DNA from: Ophryocystis elektroscirrha
Lineage: Eukaryota; Apicomplexa; Conoidasida; Neogregarinorida; Ophryocystidae
Length of the DNA stretch: 27,744 nt
Reading direction: 5' to 3'
Assembly (NCBI GenBank): GCA_030141585.1
Contig: JAQIFP010000115.1
Span: forward strand, 51,589 to 79,332
The notes under the pieces were generated by a model. That model was not told the DNA's origin, searched no databases, and saw nothing but the letters and a program-made list of their open reading frames with translations. This document shows, one piece after another, positions 13,501 through 21,507 of the stretch. How positions within the stretch are numbered: position 1 is the first letter of the stretch; each line of letters begins with the position of its first letter. The position numbers and the translations under genes were made by a program.

Positions 13501-15533
13501 ACTCTCCGTCATCCAAACATTCTTACGACTCTCAAGTATCTACGCATGATAAAGTGTATAATAATAACACAGATGTACACATATCAATGCACTACCCCAA
13601 AACAATAAAATCTTATCTTCAAAATATCTTTCATAGTTTTAATACCGGTGATAATGATCCAATCACAAATTTATTGAGTATTCTATCTTCTAAGGAGCTG
13701 GAACCTATCAAAAGTGAATCTATAGCAGTTATATCAGTTCCCATAAATGCATACATACAGAAAATACAAAGCAATTATCCTGAAATACCCAGAATGAAAT
13801 TTATCAATACAAATTCAACTCATCTTCAAACCGTTCAAATTTGCAATAATAAAAGGCTTAAAATTCAAAAGTTTTACGAAAAACATATGAAATTGGTTCA
13901 CCTCATTCCTAATTGGTTTTCTCCATGGCTCATCTTTCCAAATCCTACGTAAGACCATAAATAATTATTGATAGTCGAGATAAAATATTGTGTCTTACAA
14001 ATTAATCAAAAATATAATTAATTTAATAAACACAAATATCTTATTTTATTTTATTAAAGTTATATACAGTTATGTATATAACTTTTTATATCATTATTAA
14101 ATACACATTATACTATAAAGTTTGATAAAGTTATGATAAAAATAATAATAAATTTGATCTAATTAACCAAATAAAATTATGTGTTTATTATATTTAGGTT
14201 TTTGGAATTACAAGATGAACGTCCTGTTTACATTAAATCATTACGCATCAATCAATTTGCAATGACCATTTCCATAAGAACTTCCGATAAAAAGATCAGT
14301 CGTCAAGTACTGCATGTTGTAGATGCTTTGCCTCTTGATTCACCTTATATGGTGATACAAGTTGGTTCGGAAAAAAGAGTGTTTAATGTTTGTACATGGG
14401 CAGAACTTGCATATTCTTTACGAAACTCTTATATGCGTCAAATCATTCGTCAAACACTACCTTCTGCTTGGCTTTTTAACCCATTAGCCATATTTATGAA
14501 TCTTATTAGAGGTTTCAAAGCTTTGGCTTTCTATACGTCTCATGTAAGCACGTTTATCCAATTTAATTATCCAAATTAACAGTATATATTAATATATATT
14601 AAATAAAAGATAGTTAAATAATAATATTAATAATAATTAATTGATAATATCAAAAATGTTTATATTATTAATAATAATAAATATATTTTCATTTTTTATA
14701 TTATATATATTGTATAATAATCAAATGTATAATAATTTTACATATTTTTTTTTTATTTAGGGGTTCAAAATAACGAAATCTATTGAAGGAGGACTTTGTG
14801 GATTTCGAACAGGCTTTATTATGTTATTCTCTTACACATTTGGTGGAATTTTTCAAACATTATCGCATTTTTTCAATTTTCTTCACAAAGCTATGGGTGG
14901 CTCTCATCCTCGCCCTCGTAATATATTAGATGCTTTTAAAAACGCATTTTATGGGTTCCTAAAAGACACATTTGTGACTCCATGGGTCGCATTATTCCAA
15001 ACTATCCTATCAAAGCATACAAGGTAATTAGAGCAAATATTTATTTTTTAAAATAATTAATTATTTCATAATTTAATATTTTGTATAATTCCATATCTAC
15101 TATTTTCTGTATATAGCAAAAAATAGGTTTTATATAGTAAAAAAAATGTATATTATGAAGTTTTTATTTAAATGAAACGTTTTTTTTTAGAGGAGAAACG
15201 GAACTTTTTTCATTTGCTATTCTCATTTTATTAATACTAAGATGTTTAATTTGTCCCATATTTGGATTATGCAATTTTTTCGCATCTCTTACTGAAGGTT
15301 TTGCGAATATGCTCCTTGGTGATTTCGAACAATTTGATAGGTTACAAGAGCAATCTGAACTCGTTAGTGATTCTATCAAATACGCCAATCACAAAACTAT
15401 TTATTTTGAACAAACAAAATCCCCTAATTTCAGTAAAAAATCTATGGAAAAAAGTTTCTCTGTTGCTCGACAAGCCTCTATACTTATCAAAAGAATAAGA
15501 AATTATCAGAAAAAAAATGAAATGAGTCCGTAA
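374..15533 (+). CDS. VPS13/chorein-like bridge lipid transfer protein, 5' partial, 18 exons
   Basis: Exons: 374-652, 684-1060, 1466-2594, 2668-2936, 3021-3872, 4165-4355, 4566-4690, 4721-5016, 5610-5723, 5765-7233, 7692-9692, 10080-10318, 10678-10928, 11480-12937, 13362-13948, 14198-14543, 14761-15023, 15191-15533. All junctions are GT-AG, phases match, and the total gives 3528 residues plus stop. VPS13 proteins form a long hydrophobic groove carrying phospholipids between organelles. Family signs: beta-rich repeats such as INLNIVNLKLILFHNS near the visible start; VPS13-adaptor-binding style beta repeats at about residues 1910-3000 (IQIVNATNVPFKI, YLTIHNLLPFPMTVEI, ITIMPRYILVSRLPFAITV); an ATG2_C-like region with repeated LGF-type segments in the last 250 residues. 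The N-terminal chorein domain must lie upstream. The first exon start may be 370 or 374. A hydrophobic stretch at 15206-15320 is unusual, and no clear C-terminal PH domain is visible. The exact paralog is undetermined. Confidence 0.82.
1061..1465 (+). other. VPS13-like intron containing a minisatellite
   Basis: A phase-0 GT-AG intron lies between exons ending DDYK and starting NFLLKEK. Most of it is the 22-bp minisatellite at 1135-1420; the rest is AT-rich and unremarkable. Confidence 0.85.
1135..1420. repeat. 22-bp minisatellite, 13 units, two sequence variants
   Basis: Thirteen consecutive 22-bp units. Units 1-6 (1135-1266) are variant A, gcggctctagattgcttcta plus gt, with single substitutions in units 1 and 3. 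Unit 7 (1267-1288) starts as A and ends as B. Units 8-12 (1289-1398) are identical variant B, gaggctctaaatcgcttcta plus ct. Unit 13 (1399-1420) is decayed. The array is visibly richer in G and C than its surroundings and sits wholly inside an intron. Variant A holds a TCTAGA palindrome per unit. Confidence 0.97.
5017..5609 (+). other. VPS13-like intron with (TA)n microsatellite
   Basis: A 593-bp phase-0 intron. It is AT-rich and includes an uninterrupted alternating TA tract at about 5454-5501. I see no coding exon or RNA gene in it. Confidence 0.75.
5454..5501. repeat. (TA)n microsatellite
   Basis: Uninterrupted alternating TA run of roughly two dozen units inside a VPS13-like intron. Confidence 0.95.
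7234..7691 (+). other. VPS13-like intron with TA-rich tracts
   Basis: A phase-2 intron of 458 bp joins exon end NNL(R) to CPLILIL. Positions 7380-7525 are almost pure A/T and can fold back on themselves; the longest TA alternation is at about 7451-7484. No coding potential is visible. Confidence 0.75.
7380..7525. repeat. TA-rich low-complexity tract
   Basis: Nearly uninterrupted TA/TTA/ATA alternation inside an intron, self-complementary at many registers. Confidence 0.9.
9693..11479 (+). other. Three long VPS13-like introns around two short exons
   Basis: Introns 9693-10079, 10319-10677 and 10929-11479 flank exons 10080-10318 and 10678-10928. The introns are AT-rich; the second holds an ATA/AAT trinucleotide run at about 10494-10522. 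I see no other feature in them. Confidence 0.7.
12938..13361 (+). other. Long VPS13-like intron
   Basis: A 424-bp phase-0 intron between exon ends LDNIT and ITVSPL. It is AT-rich with no array, coding signal or RNA gene that I can recognise. Confidence 0.7.
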
Positions 15534-15621
15534 TAATCTGGTATTTTGGTTATCATTAGTGCTATTTATAATAATTTTTTGTCAAAAATAATGTTTTCTA
15601 TGCTTGAATAAAAAATAAAGT

Positions 15622-15986
15622 TTATTTAGTTAATTTTTTTACAATACTTGGATCAACAACAGTAAAATTGGAATCTACTCCATAATTATCTGGAAGTAAA
15701 GTTCCTTCTATTTTGGCTTCAAAAACTTTGGCAGGACATTGAAGAGTTTCAGCTATTTCACCAGGTTGAAGAGTATATGAGCGAACTTTAGTAATTTTTG
15801 CTTGGCTTATATTGTCATTGTTATAATCAAAATTTGGAGGAACAATAACAGTATGCATAACTAAGTGTTTATCAGTATTAAGTAAATCCTATATATATAA
15901 TTACATTAATAGTTAAAATATACCTCCAAAACGTTATTCCATTGCTTTTTAGTGACACAGTAGCTTGGTGAATGAGGGAGATGCAT
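15622..15986 (-). CDS. Unrecognised 109-aa protein, two exons
   Basis: Minus-strand exons 15986-15924 (21 codons, MHLPHSPSYCVTKKQWNNVL then E) and 15888-15622, separated by a 35-nt GT-AG intron (15889-15923). The join is in phase and gives 109 residues with a TAA stop. I do not recognise the family. There is no signal peptide, membrane segment or repeat. The protein is mixed polar, with one Cys near residue 10 and one near residue 70, and a segment rich in Gly, Pro and Asp towards the C-terminus. Its stop lies 88 bp from the stop of the convergent VPS13-like gene. Without the intron, a shorter protein starting at Met 15858 (78 aa) is possible. Being real is supported by the clean short intron of the same class as in neighbouring genes and by good open length in AT-rich DNA. 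Confidence 0.6.
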
Positions 15987-16283
15987 AGTTAATTATATTT
16001 GAAATTATTTTAACAATTTTTGCATGTCAAACGTGCACTAATTGCTTTAAAAATAAAAAACAAAATATTAGTTCAACTGAAATGCTTCTGCTTTAGACGG
16101 CTGGTAAACTATACTACTCAAAAACACATATAAATACCTAAAAATATTAATAAATTAACTCTCAAATTCAATATACACAATTTATACAGACATATTTCAA
16201 TAAAATTATCAAATATATATATTAAAAAAACATATATATTTTATACGTATATATATTAAAAAAATATATATATATTTGATAAG

Positions 16284-16315
<32 letters not shown>

Positions 16316-16396
16316 CGAAGATAGTTTATTTATAAATAGTTTTACGTATAAGCATTACAATATGCACAAAAAGTATTTTTATATAAAAACATATAT

Positions 16397-16427
<31 letters not shown>

Positions 16428-16721
16428 TTATCACTTATATTAATATATTATATATATATATATAGACAATTCTTTATATATAAACATTTATATTTATTTT
16501 TATATATATTCTTATACAATCTTTATATAAATTTTTATATATACGATTATATATATATCTTTATATATATTCCTATATATATTTTTATGTGTATCCCTTA
16601 TATATGTCATTCCAAATAATTCTATATATTAATATATTTGAATAGCTAGTTATATGTAGTTAATAAGTTTATAGTGTAATTATAGTTAACAATTATTAAC
16701 TATCTAGATCGCTAAAAGTCA
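15987..16721. other. AT-rich spacer between two minus-strand genes
   Basis: This spacer should hold the 3' end of the STEEP1-like gene and the promoter of the 109-aa gene. Most of 16200-16600 is TA/ATAT low complexity, including a pure TA run at about 16284-16311. A plus-strand open frame over 16362-16619 is only Ile/Tyr from the TA repeat, not a gene. Confidence 0.7.
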
Positions 16722-17212
16722 TTACTTGGATACATCTTCAAACTTGTCGGATACACTCTGAAATCCAATAATATAGTCACAATCGGAACAGCGTTTACTG
16801 CGACATATTCTTAATATTTGGATCTTACATGAGTCGTATTTCACACCCTTGTTCTCTTTTTATGTAAACTTTTTCATTAGACTTAAGATAAGAACGAAAA
16901 ACTTTATTTTTAACCTAAAATGTTCGTATCTTTATTAGCATTACTTACGTTAAAGACATGAGTCGATTCAAATATGGGGATATCGGTTAATACAGAATCC
17001 GTAACAACGGCGTGGTTTCCACAGATGGCACAGTAATAAGTATAAATTTGAGTTTCATCATAAGTAACATCTTCATTTGATAAATCTAATGTCTAAAACA
17101 TAAGTACACCAAATCATACCGCTATCCTTTTATTTACGTCCCATTTGTCTTCAATTTGAGCCTTTTTTTTGGCTTCAGTGTATCCCATATTATTGGATGT
17201 AATTTGCGCCAT
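16722..17212 (-). CDS. STEEP1/CXorf56-like zinc protein, four exons
   Basis: Minus-strand exons 17212-17120, 17092-16949, 16914-16829 and 16797-16722; introns of 27, 34 and 31 nt; 132 residues. The family (UPF0428, human STEEP1/CXorf56) shows a YYC-x(2)-CG motif followed about 50 residues later by a CxxC pair and an aromatic-QS end. Here they are YYCAICGNHAVVTDS and KRCSDCDYIIGFQS, with KREQGCE before the second pair as in relatives. Human STEEP1 promotes ER exit of STING; in other eukaryotes the family is linked to nuclear or spliceosomal roles (recalled knowledge). The C-terminal tail after FQS is only 11 residues, far shorter than the human protein. The last intron can end at two AGs (19 or 31 nt). 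The 31-nt choice restores the family spacing between Gly-x-Glu and the first Cys, so I chose it. A second in-frame Met at 17188 is an alternative start. Confidence 0.72.
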
Positions 17213-17230
17213 TATCAGGCCCAGTATCTG
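17213..17230. promoter_or_regulatory. 18-bp head-to-head gap between divergent start codons
   Basis: The minus-strand ATG (17212-17210) and plus-strand ATG (17231-17233) are separated by 18 bp. Any promoter elements must sit inside the opposing gene, so transcripts of the two genes overlap at their 5' ends, unless one start lies further in. No TATA-like element is evident in the gap. Confidence 0.5.
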
Positions 17231-20200
17231 ATGGACGCCAATTGGAGAAATGTTTCAAAACTTGATGAAAATGAAGTTATGCAAAAACTTCAAGATCATA
17301 TGCAGTCTGACTTCGGGATTAATTTATATGATTCTTTCTTGGAAGCTACACGATCTTCTAAAAAAGCTTCTATTTTTGACGTTTCAAGTGATAAATTCAG
17401 AAACTACTTAAAATCAAATATAAATAATAAAGAAATATTAAGTTCTCAAATAACAGAGTTAGCATATCTAGTTTTAAGAGTTTACATACAAGTAAGAAAA
17501 AAAAAAAAAAAAAAAAAAAAAGGTTAATGTATTGGGACCACCAATAACAGCTCTTACTCAATCTGAAGAAGTCCTTCTGACATATGCTGATAGTTCGTTT
17601 AGTGCGGAAGTTAAAAAATATTGGTACAAATTTTTGTTGGGAGTTCCCGATGATCGTGTCGGAGAATCAACCTCTGAAATTTACTCTATAGAAGACATAC
17701 AAAACATATCTTTGCTATTATCTGTTGATGGAGAGGTATATTTTTGGAATTTCTTGATATTTTAGCTTCTTTGCGACTCAATTCGAGGTGTAGGGTTTCT
17801 CTGGGCTGCCATAGAATGCTTAGCGTCGTTAAATATATTATACGAATCAGTTGAATTCGACTTTTGTGAAGCAGCTTCATTTGAAGTCAATGTACTTAAC
17901 TGGAGAGCAACGTCTGTATGGTATAAATCTTTGACCTCTGAAAACGTTATTTACTGTGTAACCCTCCCCAAAATTTTTTGTGAAAATGCTTATAATTTTT
18001 TTTTGTCTGCTGAGGTACTTTTTTTTTTTTTTTTTTTTATTATTTAGGTGATTAAAAGCGCGGAAAAGTTGCAATTTATTCAAAAAGAACCTGCAAAAGT
18101 AAATTATAGTACAGAAAGTTGTATTGAAAAACTAAAAGGTACTGATAGTAATTTGAAAAATACTGCAAACCATATAATCCTTTACTTTTTTTTTTAATAC
18201 GTGTAGACGCATATGTATATACACGTTTGCACTGTCATGTGCATATATTTATAAGCATCTGTATATATACATACAATAAATAGTTACGCATACGTGACTA
18301 TATATATATACTTTTGTTCTTTTGCAACCATAATTCAATTTATAAGTAAAAATTAATTATTTCATAAATTTTCATGCTTCCCCACTAGTACTCGTTGCTA
18401 TAAGAATATAACTGCGTATTAATTTTAGAGTCTTTTTTTTTCATAAATTTACGAAATTTATTGTTTATTAGATGTTCCAGAAGAAATACTTATAAGCACG
18501 TTGTTTGATCTTGCGAATAATTTAAATTATGTCGGAGAAACTAAAATAGCCAAATTAGTTATAGAGCATATTTGTTCCCGTTTGGGACTTTGCTGGTCTT
18601 TTGATAGTTTAATGGGAAAACGTCGCGTTAACCAAAATCGTCCTGTAGCTCAACTTGTTGTTCGCCTGAAACGGGAGTTCAAACAAGTCATAGAAGGCAC
18701 AAATCATGAAATTCAAATTACTTATACTTCTCCAAACGTACAACTATCCCAATCAGACCCTGACTCAGACATTCATGAAAAAATTGTATTTGACGACGTT
18801 ACCGAGTAATTAATATAATTAATTATAATTTACATTATTGTAAATATTTCTAAATTCTAGAAGCATATTTTCACAATAAAAAAAAAATATGTTGCTGAGA
18901 AAATTTAATCAAAATAATAGCATCTAAATTTCTGTTTTGAAATATGGTTTTTACTTGCATTTTAGGAAAGATTACAGTGAGGTGTGTAGTAGCCTTACTG
19001 ATGCAGAATTGTTGATACTTTTGTCCTTGGGTTTTAATATCATCAAAGATCATCCAAAAAAAGATATGATTGCTTTAGAGCAGATCCAAGCTGTAGTAGA
19101 AAGATGCTTACGCTCTAATTCCGGCATTCCGTGGGGAATTCATATATGCTTATTATGGCTACGTTCAAAATCAGAGTTTTATCGTCCAAAAATGCAAAAT
19201 AGAAGCTTAATGCAACTACAAGCTATTTTAAACTCATATAACCAAAAAGAACCAGATATTCTTCAGCGTTTGCTGTACTTTTATTCGATACCCATCCCAT
19301 TCAGACATTTAACAATAATTAATTTTGGCAAAACTTTATTTAAAGGACAATCATATTTATACGCAGCTGAGCTGTTCAAAGAAGCTAGACTTTACGAAGA
19401 CGCTGTAGAGTGTTTCTTGGCTGCTGGAAGACGTGTAGCAGCAACGCAATTGGTAAATATTAATTCTATAGTTCTCATATTCTGAATACATTGAGTACAC
19501 ACGAGTATAAACATATAAAGCTACGTTTCATGCACACAAAAATTAATATAAAAATTATTTTTATATATGTTTTAAATAGCTATAATTACACATAAAAATA
19601 TCTTTTATATGAAGATCAAAAAATATTTTTTATTTACTGAATAACAATCAATATATTTGTAGGAGTTTTTGAAATAAATAAAATATGAAATAAAATATTA
19701 AAAACAGTATAATAAATTTATAGGTATTGTAACCGAATGTTTTTCTTCCATCGTATATACATATATATATCTACACATCAATTTTACATATATATATACA
19801 CATCAATATTACATATATATATACCTATCTACACATATATATATATATACCTATCTACACATATATATATATATATATATATACCTATCTACACATATAT
19901 ATATATATACCTATCTACACATATATATATATATACCTATCTACACATATATATATATATACCTATCTACACATATATATATATATACCTATCTACACAT
20001 ATATATATACCTATCTACACATATATATATATATATACCTATCTACACATATATATATATATATACCTATCTACACATATATATATATATATACCTATCT
20101 ACACATATATATATATATATAAACTTAAACATATACATATCCTATTATTCTATGACAGTATTAACAATATTAATTACAGATTGATGATCAATTGGAAAAA

Positions 20201-21450
20201 TGCAAAACTCCACGGTTATTATGTTGTAAAGGAGATGCAAAATGTGATCCAAGCTTTTACGAGGAAGCATGGTATAATTAATTTCTGTTTAAACTTCAAT
20301 TTAGGGAATTATCGAAGCAACGTTTTGCTCGAGCCAAAAGAAGTTTAGGACGATTTTATTTTAATAAGGGAGATTTACCCAAAGCGTGTACTGAGTTTCA
20401 AACTGCTTTAAATTTAAATCCAATGCACACAAATTCATGGTTTACTTTGGGTAAATTTATAAATAAATTGAATCATTTTTAGGGTGCTGCCAAATGCGTT
20501 TAGAAAAATTCGAGGAAGCTGCTTATTCATTTAACAAGTCTATGAACGATGATAACAAAGGCGAAGTTTGGGCAAATTTAGCTGCAGTTCATATTGGAAT
20601 GAACAAATGGGATCGTGCAGCGTTTTGTATTCGCCAAGCTGTTAAAGATGCTCATGAAAACTGGAAAATGTGGGATACCTACGTGAAAGTTTTTATTAAA
20701 GTACTTTAATTCGAATTATGATGAATTTTAGCATGAGAAAATTGATGACATTATTTTTGGTCTTACTAGATTAATTGAACTAAATCAAGTAAATAGATAA
20801 TTTTGTGTATTATCGTTTTTTTTAGAAAACACATATTTCAGAGTGGATGTTTAAATGTTTGACGGAAATGGCATTAATGAACGTAAGTTTTTATTTATTG
20901 TTAATTTTTTCATCTTAAGGATCCCGCCTGCAAAGATAAAACATTAAAATTTCTAGAAAATGTTGTACAGCATCATATTTCAAATAAACCAGCAATGTTT
21001 GACTTATGTGCTATTTTAGCAAATTCATGCGGTTATATTGAGAAGGAATTTGATTTTAGATTAAAAGAATTAAGAGTTGCATTGGTAATCAGTTTTATTT
21101 TTGACCATGTTTCAGAGTATACTGGAAAATTATACAAAAACAAATGAATCTGAAGAGTTTACAGATAGTTTAGCAAGATCTCTTAAAAGCTTTATTCGAT
21201 CCTTTAGAGCTTGGCAGTCTTTACCAAATATTTCTAAAGAAACTAAAAAGTAGATTAAATTATTTAAAAAAAATTGTTTAGGTCACATATATTGAATTTT
21301 CTTACTTTGTGCGAAAGTTTGGAGTCGCGTGCAGATAAATTTCAAATAAGCAATAATTTGTTGAAGAAAACAATAACTGATACATACACATACTTCAACT
21401 CGTTTTTAGAGTACATTGATCCTTGTAAAAATACAATATTTATTACTTGA
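17231..21450 (+). CDS. TTC27: TTC27/Emw1-like TPR protein, 14 exons
   Basis: Exons: 17231-17491, 17523-17735, 17766-18014, 18048-18138, 18472-18805, 18966-19452, 20180-20271, 20305-20450, 20483-20700, 20732-20788, 20826-20882, 20920-21084, 21116-21249, 21282-21450; 890 residues, near the roughly 840 of human TTC27. The TPR block is diagnostic: [20 protein letters not shown], then [20 protein letters not shown], then [20 protein letters not shown], matching the AWELS, NPMQxxxWFSLGC and AWNNL signatures of the family. N-terminal helices ([14 protein letters not shown]) also fit. TTC27/Emw1 is a cytoplasmic TPR protein linked in yeast to cell-wall integrity and tRNA or protein homeostasis; its biochemical role is not firm. 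Start: the first ATG after an open frame. A pyrimidine tract and CAG at about 17163-17176 would allow an upstream exon. Ten introns are 30-37 nt; introns at 18139, 18806 and 19453 are long. The next gene begins 57 bp after the stop. Confidence 0.87.
17492..17522 (+). other. 31-nt intron made of GTAAG, A25 and G
   Basis: Between exons ending RVYIQ and starting VNVLGPP lies GTAAG followed by 25 consecutive A and a final G. Read-through meets a stop six bases into the next exon, so removal is required for the TTC27 frame. It has no pyrimidine at all after the donor. Confidence 0.75.
18139..18471 (+). other. Long TTC27 intron
   Basis: A 333-bp phase-1 intron (K to D junction). It is AT-rich, with degenerate short repeats of the atatacaca type at about 18200-18310. 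No other feature is seen. Confidence 0.75.
19453..20179 (+). other. Longest TTC27 intron, with minisatellite
   Basis: A 727-bp phase-0 intron between exons ending AATQL and starting IDDQLEK. Its second half is a TA plus CCTATCTACACA compound repeat. A long plus-strand open frame across it (19737-20348) encodes only an Ile/Tyr/Thr repeat and is spurious. Confidence 0.8.
19755..20121. repeat. Compound minisatellite, (TA)n plus CCTATCTACAC
   Basis: Eleven occurrences of CCTATCTACACA, each separated by an alternating TA run of variable length (units about 23-33 bp). The array starts with two looser atcaatttacat-type units. It is confined to a TTC27 intron. Confidence 0.95.
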
Positions 21451-21507
21451 ATCGAATTAAATAAATACCTTTTTTTTTTTTCCTTCTGATGTAATAGGTA
21501 CATTTGC
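21451..21507 (+). promoter_or_regulatory. 57-bp spacer: TTC27 3' end and PRPF31 5' region
   Basis: It contains AATAAA at 21460-21465 (possible polyadenylation signal for TTC27), then a long T-rich tract and ...GTAATAG at 21491-21497, ten bases before the PRPF31 ATG. The tract plus AG resembles a 3' splice site. Confidence 0.45.

Noticed and set aside
16362..16619. 85-aa Tyr/Ile-rich open frame
   Set aside because: It comes from TA-rich low-complexity spacer, with no other coding sign.
15986..16722. STEEP1-like and 109-aa frames joined as one gene by a donor overlapping the STEEP1-like stop
   Set aside because: The best acceptor upstream of the 109-aa ATG leads into an in-frame stop, and the 109-aa protein has its own ATG and no STEEP1 tail similarity.
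19737..20348. 203-aa open frame of Ile/Tyr/Thr/Leu repeats
   Set aside because: It is the translation of the TA/CCTATCTACAC array in a TTC27 intron; the true exon at 20180-20271 uses another frame.
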